Shown here piece by piece: positions 6,654 to 15,109 of a DNA stretch of 64,000 nt (within the stretch, counting starts at the first letter, position 1; each line of letters opens with the position of its first letter). Both the position numbers and the translations under genes were made by a program. This DNA comes from BP-133 sp040756995 (GTDB lineage Bacteria; Actinomycetota; Acidimicrobiia; IMCC26256; BP-133). The DNA lies in NCBI GenBank assembly GCA_040756995.1, contig JBFLYK010000013.1:81314-145313 (forward strand). The letters run 5' to 3'. Below the pieces are notes generated by a model that ran no database searches, had not been told where the DNA came from, and was given only the letters and a program-made list of their open reading frames with translations.

Positions 6654-7204
6654 ACCGCTTCCTGATTGAGTACCGCTCGGAGGTCCGTGGCAACACCCTC
6701 GCTGGGTACGCCGCAACCTTCGACACCGTTGCCGACCTCGGGCCTAAGGGCTACGAGCGCCTGGCACCTACCGCTTTCGACGCAGCGCTGCGTTCGGGTG
6801 AGGACGTGAAGGCGTTCCTGCACCACGATCCCAGCAAGCTGCTCGGCTCCGTTCAGGCGGGGAACCTCCGCCTGGACGTGGATGACGTTGGGCTCCGGTT
6901 TGAACTGGACCTGCCTGACGTGTCCTACGCCCATGACGCCAGGGAACTGGTCCGTGCGGGCGTGCTCAACTCCATGTCCTTTGGCTTCATGCCTGGCAAG
7001 GACGAATGGAGTACCGCTCCTGACGGGCGCCAGCTTCGGACGCACACGTCCGTTGCACGCCTGCTGGAGATTTCCCCTGTCAGCATCCCCGCATATGACA
7101 ACACGTCACTGACCCTGCGGGCCTACAACTTTGACCACAAACCCGGGCTCCCTGTTCGGCTCATCAAAGCCAAGGCCCGCCTACTGACACTTGGAGACAA
7201 GTAA
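6650..7204 (+). CDS. Prohead maturation protease (HK97 U35 family)
   Basis: The 184-residue serine protease has the family landmarks: FLHHDPSKLLG with the catalytic His, and VLNSMSFGF with the catalytic Ser, followed by an ISPVSIPAYDNT segment. It cleaves the N-terminal delta domain of the major capsid protein, encoded next. GTG 6650 overlaps the stop of the portal remnant as GTGA, so the original operon coupling is preserved downstream of the deletion. Confidence 0.9.
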   Translation: MNRFLIEYRSEVRGNTLAGYAATFDTVADLGPKGYERLAPTAFDAALRSGEDVKAFLHHDPSKLLGSVQAGNLRLDVDDVGLRFELDLPDVSYAHDARELVRAGVLNSMSFGFMPGKDEWSTAPDGRQLRTHTSVARLLEISPVSIPAYDNTSLTLRAYNFDHKPGLPVRLIKAKARLLTLGDK

Positions 7205-7209
7205 CAACC

Positions 7210-8397
7210 ATGACGCTTGAAGACCTGACCGCTGCCCTGCGTGAACTGCTTGCCAGCATTGACGCTGAGGGCCGTGACATGACCGATGAGGAAGCGGAGC
7301 GTGCCGCTGACCTCACCAGCAAGATTGAGGCTGCGCAGGCCAAGGCGGAAATCCGCTCGAAGGCTGCCGGTCTCGTGACCGTTACCAACAAGGTGGTTCC
7401 CGTGAGCTTCGCTGCTCCCAAGTCTGACGACACGCTGGAGCGTGCGTTTGAGCACTACATGCGTACCGGCCAGGCCAACTCCGACCTCGTTGAGCTTCGT
7501 GCTCAGGGCAAGGGCACGGACTCGGCTGGTGGGTACCTCGTTCCCCCGGGCTTCCGGCAGAAGCTGGTTGAGCGCCTGAAGGCGTTCGGCGGCATCGCTG
7601 CTGAGGCTGAGGAAATCCGTACCGACAACGGTGAGACCGTTGAGTACCCGACCGTTGACGACACCGCCAACTCGGGCGAGATCGTTGCGGAGCACGGCAC
7701 CTTCGCTGCTGGCGCTGACGTGACCTTCGGTACCAAGAGCCTCCCGACCTACAAGTACATGGCTGGTGGCGCTAGCAACCTGCCCATCAAGGTCTCGGTT
7801 GAGCTTCTGCAGGACTCGGCCTTCGACGTGGAGTCCTTCCTGGTCAAGGCTCTCGCTACCCGCATCCACCGGGCGCAGTCCGCTCACTGGGCCACCGGTA
7901 CCGGCACGGGCCAGCCTGAGGGTCTGTTCGTGGGTGGGTCCTCGGGCCTGACCCTGGCGAGCGCCAGCACCGTTACGCATGACGAGCTGGTCAGCATCGT
8001 TCACAACGTTGACCCTGAGTACCGCAACCTCGGCAACTGCAAGTGGGTCATGAACGACGCCACGCTTGAGGTCATCCGCAAGCTCAAGGACTCGGACGGT
8101 CGGCCGCTCTACTGGAACGGCAGCAACGACATGGGCAGCGAGCTTAAGGGCACCCTGCTCGGCTACCCGGTTGTTATCGACCAGGGCGCTCCGACCTTCG
8201 CTGTCAACGCTGAGGTTCTCGCCTTCGGTGACATTCGTGAGGGCTACGTCATCCGGCGTGTCAACGACATTCAGATCGTTGTGCTGAACGAGCTTTACGC
8301 TCCCAACGGCCAGGTGGGCTTCATGGCCTGGACCCGTGCGGGTGGGCACGTTCAGAACGCCAACGCCTTCACGCTCGCTTCGGCTGCTGCTGCGTAG
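7210..8397 (+). CDS. Major capsid protein, HK97 fold
   Basis: This 395-residue protein has the usual layout: an N-terminal coiled-coil delta domain of ~100 residues (EAERAADLTSKIEAAQAK) that serves as built-in scaffold, then the HK97 core with segments such as SAGGYLVPPGF, LPIKVSVELLQDS and NEVLAFGDIREGY-like QVL/AFGDIREGY. Codon use is very even and optimised, as expected of a highly expressed late gene. It begins 6 nt after the protease gene. Confidence 0.93.
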   Translation: MTLEDLTAALRELLASIDAEGRDMTDEEAERAADLTSKIEAAQAKAEIRSKAAGLVTVTNKVVPVSFAAPKSDDTLERAFEHYMRTGQANSDLVELRAQGKGTDSAGGYLVPPGFRQKLVERLKAFGGIAAEAEEIRTDNGETVEYPTVDDTANSGEIVAEHGTFAAGADVTFGTKSLPTYKYMAGGASNLPIKVSVELLQDSAFDVESFLVKALATRIHRAQSAHWATGTGTGQPEGLFVGGSSGLTLASASTVTHDELVSIVHNVDPEYRNLGNCKWVMNDATLEVIRKLKDSDGRPLYWNGSNDMGSELKGTLLGYPVVIDQGAPTFAVNAEVLAFGDIREGYVIRRVNDIQIVVLNELYAPNGQVGFMAWTRAGGHVQNANAFTLASAAAA

Positions 8398-8423
8398 TCC
8401 GTAGCACTGACTGAGGCTAACTA

Positions 8424-8621
8424 ATGGAGACCGTTGCCGCTGCCGCTATCACGGCCATCGTGCCCCTCGTGGGTGCGATGTGGCGTGACATGCGGCGGCG
8501 GACCAACGGCGTAGGTCCGCTTGGCACAGAACTCAAGGAAGTCCACCAGAAGCTGGACACGCTGAAGGACTGGACTGTCTGGCATGACCTGCGCCACAGA
8601 GCAGAGAACACGGAGAACTAA
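8424..8621 (+). CDS. Small phage protein with one membrane-like helix (65 aa)
   Basis: ATG 8424 to TAA 8621, overlapping the next gene by one base. Residues 3-19 are hydrophobic, followed by a charged helical tail with RRRTNG and a possible coiled coil (ELKEVHQKLDTL). Small proteins of this type near head genes are sometimes holin-like, but it could equally be a head accessory protein. Function unknown. Confidence 0.6.
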   Translation: METVAAAAITAIVPLVGAMWRDMRRRTNGVGPLGTELKEVHQKLDTLKDWTVWHDLRHRAENTEN

Positions 8622-9256
8622 TGGCCTGGGCGCCTGACTACTGCACAACTACAGAACTCAAGAGCCTTCTCCGTATCTCGGACGCTGCCGATGACACGGA
8701 GCTTGGTTACGCAATCACCGCTGCGTCTAGGGCCGTGGACCTCGCCACGAACCGTCAGTTCGGTCTGACGGGCTCTGCCGTGGACCGGTACTACGCCTGG
8801 GACGGCACGGAGGTTGGCGGGCGTCAGGCCCTGGAGATTGATGACCTGCAGACCCTGACGGGCCTGACGGTCGTTGTGGACCTGGACAACGATGGGGTCT
8901 ACGAGGAAACCCTGGTGAACGGTACGGACTTTGACCTGTACCCGTTCAACGCTGCTGCGGAGGGCAAGCCCTACACGCACCTCGTTATGAGGACGTGGAC
9001 CACGAGCGGCACCGTGTTCCTCCCCACCACGCCGCTGTCCGTGAAGGTCACGGCCAACTGGGGCTGGAGCACCGTTCCCACGGTGGTCAAGCAGGCAACG
9101 CTGCTGCAGGCCTCTCGGTTCTTCGCACGGCGTAACAGCCCGTACGGCATTGCCGGAAGCCCTGAGCTTGGCAATGAGATGCGGCTGCTGGAGCGCCTGG
9201 ACCCTGACGTGGCAATCATGCTGCGCACGGTCAAGCGGCACTGGGCGGCTGCGTAA
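8621..9256 (+). CDS. Head-tail connector protein (gp6-like)
   Basis: The 211-residue protein begins with YCTTTELKSLLRISDAADD, typical of the phage head-tail adaptor family that forms the ring below the portal. A helical C-terminus with QATLLQASRFFARRNSPYGIAG also fits. It is at the expected place, after the capsid gene and before the tail completion gene, and overlaps both neighbours by one base. Confidence 0.75.
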   Translation: MAWAPDYCTTTELKSLLRISDAADDTELGYAITAASRAVDLATNRQFGLTGSAVDRYYAWDGTEVGGRQALEIDDLQTLTGLTVVVDLDNDGVYEETLVNGTDFDLYPFNAAAEGKPYTHLVMRTWTTSGTVFLPTTPLSVKVTANWGWSTVPTVVKQATLLQASRFFARRNSPYGIAGSPELGNEMRLLERLDPDVAIMLRTVKRHWAAA

Positions 9257-9663
9257 TGGCCCTCAACGCTTCAGCCGTCATGGACGGCATTGGCGTGCGC
9301 CTGCAGACCATCACCGGCCTTCGGGTGTTCGACTTCCCCCCGGACTCGCTGCAGCCCCCTGCTGCAATCGTGAGCTACCCGGAAATCAGTTACGACAGCA
9401 CGCTGGGCAGGGGCGTTGACCGTATGACGGTCCCTGTCTACGTGTACGTAGGCCGTGTCTCTGACAGGGCCTCTCGGGACGCTCTCACGGCCTACATGGC
9501 TGGGACGGGCGCCCAATCAATCAAGACTGCCGTTGAGGGTGACAAGACCCTGGGCGGCGCCGCTCAGTCCGTGCGTGTCATGTCTGCCACGCCGGTTGAC
9601 GGCAGCGAGGTTGCTGGACAGCCGTTCGTTGCCGTTCGCTTCGATATCGACGTTGTGGGCTAA
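9256..9663 (+). CDS. Tail terminator or completion protein
   Basis: This 135-residue protein lies between the head-tail connector and the major tail protein, where siphoviruses encode the terminator that caps the tail tube. It has an alternating alpha/beta character with a YVYVGRVSDRASRDALTAYM segment. Assignment rests mostly on size and synteny. Confidence 0.6.
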   Translation: MALNASAVMDGIGVRLQTITGLRVFDFPPDSLQPPAAIVSYPEISYDSTLGRGVDRMTVPVYVYVGRVSDRASRDALTAYMAGTGAQSIKTAVEGDKTLGGAAQSVRVMSATPVDGSEVAGQPFVAVRFDIDVVG

Positions 9664-9683
9664 GGCCCAGAAGGACACAGACA

Positions 9684-10112
9684 ATGGCTAACACACACGG
9701 TAAGGATGCTGTCTTCAAGATTGAGGACGCCACCGGTACCACGCTGCGGGATATCACTCCCCACCTGAACAGCATCGAGGTCTCCCAGGAGAACGAGCTT
9801 GCTGACACCACCACGATGGGCTCTGAGGGCCGCACCTGGAAGCAGGGGCTGACCAACGGCACTATCAACCTCCAGGGCCTGTGGGATGACACGGCTGACA
9901 CTGGATCGCAGACCGTTCTGCAGAGCCTGGTTGGCATCTCCACCACGGTCGGCTTTGAGTACGGCCCTGAGGGCAGCACCACCGGAATGGTGAAGCTCTC
10001 GGGTGAGTGCGTGCTGGAGTCCTACACGGAGAGCGCCCCTGTGGGGGACATGGTGTCCTTCCAGGCCACGCTCCGTATCTCGGGCTCTGTCACTGCTGGC
10101 ACCTGGGTCTAA
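9684..10112 (+). CDS. Major tail tube protein
   Basis: The 142-residue protein has the pattern of small tail-tube proteins: an N-terminal GKDAVFKIEDATG strand pair, a central loop with TMGSEGRTWKQGL and a C-terminal beta segment with VSFQATLRISGSVTAG. A clear ribosome-binding site (AAGGACA) precedes ATG 9684. Its place before the tail chaperones is canonical. Confidence 0.75.
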   Translation: MANTHGKDAVFKIEDATGTTLRDITPHLNSIEVSQENELADTTTMGSEGRTWKQGLTNGTINLQGLWDDTADTGSQTVLQSLVGISTTVGFEYGPEGSTTGMVKLSGECVLESYTESAPVGDMVSFQATLRISGSVTAGTWV

Positions 10113-10196
10113 TCCACGTATCAATACACCAGGGGCGCTGCTAACGAGGCTTAGAACGCCGTACAGCGCCCCACATAACCAAGCGAGGTCCGCTAA

Positions 10197-10469
10197 ATGT
10201 CGCTTCCCGTTGTTCCCATGCCCACAGAGACGGTCAAGGTTGGCGATGCCGACGTGACCGTCCGTGGGCTTACTGTTTCCGAAGTCCGCAAGGTCCACGC
10301 CGCTGGGGAAACCAACGGTGACGCCCTGGCCGTGAGCTACGGCGTTGGCTGCACCGTTGACGAGGCCCAGGCGTGGCTGGACTCCACCCCTGCCGACGTG
10401 GCTACCGCTGTTATGACGGCAATCATGCGCCTGTCTGGCCTGCTTGAAGGGGCCGCCAGCAAAAGCTGA
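10197..10469 (+). CDS. Tail assembly chaperone, upstream part
   Basis: The 90-residue protein sits between the tail tube and tape measure genes, the normal place of the G chaperone. Its strands VKVGDADVTVRGLTVSEVRKV match the style of these proteins. In many siphoviruses the ribosome shifts frame near its end to make a G-T fusion. Here the following frame is +1 (or -2) relative and is open through the end of this gene, so a fusion is possible. Confidence 0.6.
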   Translation: MSLPVVPMPTETVKVGDADVTVRGLTVSEVRKVHAAGETNGDALAVSYGVGCTVDEAQAWLDSTPADVATAVMTAIMRLSGLLEGAASKS

Positions 10470-10479
10470 GGCAGGCGCC

Positions 10480-10668
10480 ATGAAGGCGTTCCACGGCAAG
10501 CCTTCTGACTTCCCCCTAGCTGACTACCAGCTAGCGGAGAAGCTGGGCCAGACCCCCGAGGTCATCCGGCAGCTACCGCACCAGGACTACGTGAACCTGG
10601 TGGCCTACTTCAACGTCAAGCAAGTCCTGCACAACATGCGGGCAGAGCACGCAAGCAAGCAGAGGTAA
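10480..10668 (+). CDS. Tail assembly chaperone, downstream part
   Basis: A 62-residue frame from ATG 10480 to TAA 10668. The segment PLADYQLAEKLGQTPEVIRQLPHQDYVNL is divided here as LAEKLGQTPEVIRQLP and DYVNLVAYF, as in the T part of tail chaperones. The open frame extends upstream to 10444, overlapping the end of the first part, which leaves room for a programmed frameshift. It overlaps the next gene by one base. Confidence 0.55.
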   Translation: MKAFHGKPSDFPLADYQLAEKLGQTPEVIRQLPHQDYVNLVAYFNVKQVLHNMRAEHASKQR

Positions 10669-11096
10669 TGGCACTCATCCCCCAGGACGCAGTACAGGTC
10701 AAGGGCCTTCGGGAGCTTCAGGCATCGCTGAAGGCCATTGACGGTGAAGCGCAGAAGGAACTCCGTGTTGCGCTGAACGCCGCTATCGAAGATCTGGCTG
10801 AGGCCGTGCGTCGGAAGGTGCCCAGCCAGAGCGGCAAGGCCCGGGCCTCCGTGAAGGCTGCGTCTGGGCAGCGTGAGGCCCGCATCAAGGCCGGTAGCGC
10901 CAAGGCGCCGTACTACCCCTGGCTGGACTTCGGCGGCAAGGTCGGGAAGAACAGGTCCGTTGACCGCAAGTTCAAGCCTGAGGGCCGTTACCTGTACCCC
11001 ACGTACAAGGCCAAGCGTGGAGAGGTGCTGGAGCGTGTCGCTGACCAAATCTTTGGCCTGATTGAGAAACACGGACTGGACGCAAGTGGCAGGTAA
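10668..11096 (+). CDS. HK97 gp10-like minor tail component
   Basis: The 142-residue protein shows the HK97 gp10 pattern: KGLRELQASLKAID, a helical EAVRRKVPSQSGKAR segment and a lysine-rich C-terminus. These proteins act at the head-tail joint. This one sits unusually between the chaperone genes and the tape measure instead of before the tube gene. It overlaps the tape measure start by 11 nt. Confidence 0.7.
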   Translation: MALIPQDAVQVKGLRELQASLKAIDGEAQKELRVALNAAIEDLAEAVRRKVPSQSGKARASVKAASGQREARIKAGSAKAPYYPWLDFGGKVGKNRSVDRKFKPEGRYLYPTYKAKRGEVLERVADQIFGLIEKHGLDASGR

Positions 11097-12069
11097 TCAA
11101 GTTCTAATCACGGTTGCTGGGGACAGCACCAGCCTGGAGCGGGCATTCGAGCGTGTCGGCTCCAGCGCCACGCAGATGGCTGGGAAGCTCGACAAGGCCG
11201 AGGGTGACGCCAAGGGCTTCGGCGCTGCAATGGACAGCGTGGGTGGCGCCGTTGGAGACAGCGAAGGCAAGTTCATGGGCGCCGCTGACCTGCTCGATGG
11301 TCTGGGCGGCGCATTCGGTCTGCCCACTGAAGGTGCTACCAACCTCATGCGGGCCTTCGGGGACCTCTCCGGAGGGTTCGAGGTTGTGCAGGGAATGATG
11401 ACCTCGGGCGCAGGCAAGCTGGCGGAATGGTTCAAGGCCACGAACGTTGCCTCTATGGCAACCAAGGTCTGGACTGGGATTCAGGCAGCGTTCAACGCAG
11501 TGATGGCTGCGAACCCTGTGGTGCTCGCCACCATTGCCATTGCCGCCCTGGCCGCTGGGATCGTGGTGGCCTACCAGAAGTCCGAGACCTTCCGGAACAT
11601 CGTGCAGGGTGCCTTCAACACGGTGAAGGGCGCTGCAGAGGGCTTCTGGAACTTCTTCTCCTCACTGCCGGACAAGATCTGGGGCATCGCCATGAGGATC
11701 AAGGACGTGCTCGTGTGGCCCTACCGCACGGCGTTCAACCTCATTGCCGATGCCTGGAACAACACCGTTGGGCGGCTCTCGTTCGAGATCCCCTCGTGGG
11801 TCCCAGGGGGCCTGGGGGGCAAGGGCTTCTCTATGCCCCGCCTGCAGAAGTTCCACGATGGTGGGATCGTGCCGGGTGCGCCCGGTACCGAGGTGCCCAT
11901 CCTGGCGATGGCCGGTGAGCGTGTGGTGCCCGCAGGCCAGGGCGCTGGCGGCAACGTCACGATTATCGTTCAGGGCTCCGTGACAACGGAGCGGGAGCTT
12001 ATCCGCACCATCCGCAACGGGCTCGCTGCTGAAGCCAAGCGCAGTGGCCCTGTTACGAGGCTGATCTAA
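11086..12069 (+). CDS. Tape measure protein, very short (327 aa)
   Basis: GTG 11086 gives a 327-residue protein with a Gly/Ala-rich helical N-terminus, a strongly hydrophobic segment at residues ~145-170 (NPVVLATIAIAALAAGIV) typical of tape measures, and a conserved HDGGIVPGAPGTEVPILA end, also common in short tape measures. Tail length scales with this protein, so the tail should be very short for a siphovirus. It overlaps both neighbours. An upstream start at 11062 is possible but lies further inside the previous gene. Confidence 0.75.
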   Translation: MAGNQVLITVAGDSTSLERAFERVGSSATQMAGKLDKAEGDAKGFGAAMDSVGGAVGDSEGKFMGAADLLDGLGGAFGLPTEGATNLMRAFGDLSGGFEVVQGMMTSGAGKLAEWFKATNVASMATKVWTGIQAAFNAVMAANPVVLATIAIAALAAGIVVAYQKSETFRNIVQGAFNTVKGAAEGFWNFFSSLPDKIWGIAMRIKDVLVWPYRTAFNLIADAWNNTVGRLSFEIPSWVPGGLGGKGFSMPRLQKFHDGGIVPGAPGTEVPILAMAGERVVPAGQGAGGNVTIIVQGSVTTERELIRTIRNGLAAEAKRSGPVTRLI

Positions 12070-13907
12070 TGCCTGCCGCTGAAGACCCCACGATCACAGT
12101 CGAGATTGAGTTTGACCCTGTAGGCGCTCCCGACGTGTGGACGGACGTGTCTGCTTACTTCGTTCAGGGCAGCACCAGCCGTGGGCGGGCGCAAGAACTT
12201 GAGCGGGACCAGGCGGGCACCTGCACGCTGGAACTCCGCAACGATGACCGCCGCTTTGATCCCAGCCACGCCGCTGGGCCGTACTATCCGAACATCAAGC
12301 CCATGCGGCGGGTGCGTGTAATCGCTGCCTATGACGACGGCCTGGGCTCCGTGGGTTACCCCGTCTTCCAGGGCTACATTGAGTCCTGGGACCAGACGTA
12401 CACGTCGCAGAACGTGGCTAGCGCCACCATCTACGCCGTTGACGGCACGGCTGTCCTGGCGGGCGCTGAGCTTCCTGTGTCCGTGTACGTGGCTGAGGTG
12501 CAGGCTGACAGCCCCACGCACTGGTGGAGGCTGAACGAGCCTGACGGACAGACAATTGCCTTTGATAGCTCGGGCAACGGCAATGACGCCACCTACGTGG
12601 ACAGTCCTATCAGGGGACAGCAGGGCCTGGTGTCTCGGGACCCCAACACGTCAACGCTGTTCGATCACCCTGTAGGGAACCTGGTGTCCTTCAGCGGTGG
12701 CCCCATCACGGCCTTCCCGTTCACCCTTGAAGCCGTTGTCATGATCCCTGAAGCTCGGGACAACGAGTTCCGGCAGATATACGACCAGGCGATTGACAGC
12801 AACAACTGGGTCAGTCTCTGGATTGAGGACACCGCCATCGGGCAACCCGGCAAGGTTGTCATAGCTATCCGCAACGGTGGAACCACGCAGCGCTCGGTTA
12901 TCTCCACCTCCCGGGTGGATGACGGCTCCGTGCATCACATCGCCGTGCGGGGGGTCAGCGGCACTGAGATTCGCATGTACGTGGACGGCGTTGAGGAAAC
13001 CAACGTCCTCACCGCAGGCACCGCTGTGATTCCTGCAGGGGCCTACACGGCCAACATGGGGAACTGGGTGGACACTGGCGGCGGTGGGGAGTTCGGACTT
13101 GCGGGCTACCTGCAGGACGTTGCCGTTTACAACACGGCCCTGTCTGCTGCCCGTGTCGCTGTCCACGCTGACGCTATGTCTCACCCTCGTCAGGCTGATC
13201 CGCCTGGTACCAGGATGGGATACATCCTTGACCTGGTGGACTGGCCTGCTGCCAACCGGGACCTGGACACGGGCCTCTCAGTGCTGCAGAGCGCCACGCT
13301 CGGGCAGACGGCGCTGGAGCACATCCAGAAGGTTGCTGACTCTGACTTCGGGCGTGTGTTCATCTCCAAGGACGGAGACGTGAAGTTCATTGGCAGGGCC
13401 AGCATTGGCAACACGCCTGGCCCGTACACGTTCGGGGAGGACTCCGGAGCAGGGGAGCTTGGTTACGTCGCCATCCGCCTGGACTACAGCCGGAACCTCA
13501 TCAAGAACGACGTGACCATCTCCCGCACGGACGGCGTGGCGCAGCGGGTGGTAGACACCAGCAGCCTGGCTGAGTACCAGCGGCACAGCTACTTCTCTGA
13601 GGGCCTGTTCCACGATGACGACTCGCTGAGCCTCGCTGTTGCTACGGCACTGGTGAGTGCCTACGCAGAACCCCTGCTGAGGGTGACAGGGATTGACCTG
13701 GCCCCCCGTGGAGCCCCCGGCACGCTGTTCCCTGCAGCGCTGGGCCTGGAGCTTGGCGACAACATCACGGTCAAGCGCCGCCCCCAGGGCGTGGGTAGCG
13801 CCATCTCACAGGTCTGCGTGGTGGAAGGCATCTCCCACAGCTTTGCTGCCAAGGCGTGGAGCACCTCCCTCACCCTGTCACCTGCGATTCCTGCACTGGG
13901 GGTCTAA
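12069..13907 (+). CDS. Minor tail protein with a laminin-G-like domain
   Basis: The 612-residue protein begins with a distal-tail-like domain (RAQELERDQAGTCTLELRND, VFQGYIESWDQTY). Residues ~155-370 look like a concanavalin/LamG sandwich (HWWRLNEPDGQ, FTLEAVVMIP, HHIAVRGV, MYVDGVEE, LQDVAVYNTALS), a sugar-binding module. The C-terminal third returns to tail-protein sequence. It is probably the baseplate or tail-tip protein that touches the cell-surface glycan. It overlaps the next gene by one base. Confidence 0.75.
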   Translation: MPAAEDPTITVEIEFDPVGAPDVWTDVSAYFVQGSTSRGRAQELERDQAGTCTLELRNDDRRFDPSHAAGPYYPNIKPMRRVRVIAAYDDGLGSVGYPVFQGYIESWDQTYTSQNVASATIYAVDGTAVLAGAELPVSVYVAEVQADSPTHWWRLNEPDGQTIAFDSSGNGNDATYVDSPIRGQQGLVSRDPNTSTLFDHPVGNLVSFSGGPITAFPFTLEAVVMIPEARDNEFRQIYDQAIDSNNWVSLWIEDTAIGQPGKVVIAIRNGGTTQRSVISTSRVDDGSVHHIAVRGVSGTEIRMYVDGVEETNVLTAGTAVIPAGAYTANMGNWVDTGGGGEFGLAGYLQDVAVYNTALSAARVAVHADAMSHPRQADPPGTRMGYILDLVDWPAANRDLDTGLSVLQSATLGQTALEHIQKVADSDFGRVFISKDGDVKFIGRASIGNTPGPYTFGEDSGAGELGYVAIRLDYSRNLIKNDVTISRTDGVAQRVVDTSSLAEYQRHSYFSEGLFHDDDSLSLAVATALVSAYAEPLLRVTGIDLAPRGAPGTLFPAALGLELGDNITVKRRPQGVGSAISQVCVVEGISHSFAAKAWSTSLTLSPAIPALGV

Positions 13908-14684
13908 TGGCTTTCTCGTTCCCTTTCCCGACTCTGGTTGACCTGCCCCGCAGAGGTGCGGAGCAGGTCATGCAGAACCTGCGTGCCCTGGCGTCCAAGC
14001 TGGACAGGGTTGAGCGCACCTCTCCCCCTGTGGGCACCGTTGGTATGTGGGCCGGTGAGGGCGGCCTGAACCCGCCTACGGGCTGGCTGAACTGTGACGG
14101 CGCTGCTGTGTCCCGAACGACGTATGCGGACCTGTACGCCGTTGTGGGGGACACCTACGGCGCTGGCAACGGCTCAACGACGTTCAACCTGCCGAACTTC
14201 ACGGACAGGTTCCCCTACGGCAACATCACTGGGGACGTGGGTGGTACCGCTGACGCCACACTTGTCAGCCACTCGCACGGTGGGCTGACCGGCAACGACA
14301 ACCAGCACCACACGCACAGCGGCACTACGGGTGGGCAGAATGCCAACCACGGTCACGCCTTCAACCTGCTGAATCACAGCCACGTGAACGCCAACGGCAC
14401 CGTGGCAACGTTCTCAGATGACATCCACGCCCACGCTGGTGGTGCAGGGCAGGCGTCTGAGTCCCCTTAGCGCCGTGGGCGGAACGTTCTTCGGGGCCAA
14501 CCTGACAACAACCGGCAACAACGACGGTGGGACCACTGCGGGGGTCAACGCTGACCACGGCCACGGCTTCACAACCGGAGGCGTGAACAACAACCACCAG
14601 CACTTCCTTAGCGCTGAGGGTTCGTCAGCCAGTGGGGCCAACATTCCGCCCTACACAGGCGTTCGGTTCATCATCAAGTACTAG
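13907..14684 (+). CDS. Tail fibre with collar domain, interrupted by a frameshift
   Basis: ATG 13907 begins a fibre whose residues ~45-105 match the phage tail-collar domain (PTGWLNCDGAAVSR, FNLPNFTDRFPYG). A His/Asn/Gly-rich repeat region follows (HSHGG, HHTHSG, NHGHAF, NHSH). The first frame stops at TAG 14470. The same His-rich pattern continues in another frame to TAG 14684 and ends GANIPPYTGVRFIIKY, the usual end of such fibres. So the gene is whole apart from a shift near 14450-14470. It may be a real mutation, a sequencing error or, less likely, a programmed event. Confidence 0.7.
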
Positions 14685-14693
14685 GAGCTTCCT

Positions 14694-14918
14694 TTGGCAA
14701 TCAAGAAAGTCACTCACGGCTGCGACCTCTGCGAGAACGAGGTCACGAAGGGCCACGGCGTACTGCCGCAGGGCTGGGCCTACCTGGCGTTCAGCGGCGT
14801 GGGCAAGCTGACGCTCTGCGGACCTGCCTGCGTGCGCCGTGCAGCGGACCTCATGGAGTCCGATCCTCAGACCCTGATTCAGACGGCGCACGACGCTGCA
14901 CAGATACCCGAGGGATAA
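14694..14918 (+). CDS. Small zinc-finger-like phage protein (74 aa)
   Basis: TTG 14694 has AGGAGC 7 nt upstream. The protein has CDLCE near residue 11 and CGPACVRRAAD near residue 42, so four cysteines could bind one zinc. It lies after the tail fibre and before the membrane peptide, in the lysis-gene area, but has no lysis motif. Function unknown. Confidence 0.55.
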   Translation: MAIKKVTHGCDLCENEVTKGHGVLPQGWAYLAFSGVGKLTLCGPACVRRAADLMESDPQTLIQTAHDAAQIPEG

Positions 14919-15056
14919 ATGGAGAAGGTTAAGCCCGAAGTCCTGGTAGCCCTCGTGGGCGTGATCCTGCTGGCCGTGCTGGGGAGGGTGGACGGCGCTG
15001 CCGTGCTGACCTTCCTGGTTGGCCTGGGCCTCAAGAGCCCGCTACAGAACCCGTAG
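14919..15056 (+). CDS. Holin-like membrane peptide (45 aa)
   Basis: ATG 14919 to TAG 15056 encodes a peptide with two short hydrophobic stretches (VLVALVGVILLAVLG and AAVLTFLVGLGL) separated by GRVDG. Size, position at the end of the late operon and membrane character suggest a holin. No endolysin gene was recognised beside it, which weakens the assignment. Confidence 0.45.
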   Translation: MEKVKPEVLVALVGVILLAVLGRVDGAAVLTFLVGLGLKSPLQNP

Positions 15057-15080
15057 GCTGCGGACCCCTACGGCAAAGCG

Positions 15081-15104
15081 AGAGCCCCCCGGTTGGGGGG
15101 CTCT
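15081..15104. terminator. Bidirectional terminator between late operon and integrase
   Basis: AGAGCCCCCC and GGGGGGCTCT form a perfect 10-bp stem closed by a GGTT loop. It lies between the last rightward gene (stop 15056) and the leftward integrase (stop 15110), so it can end transcripts from both sides. Confidence 0.8.
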
Positions 15105-15109
15105 TGCTG

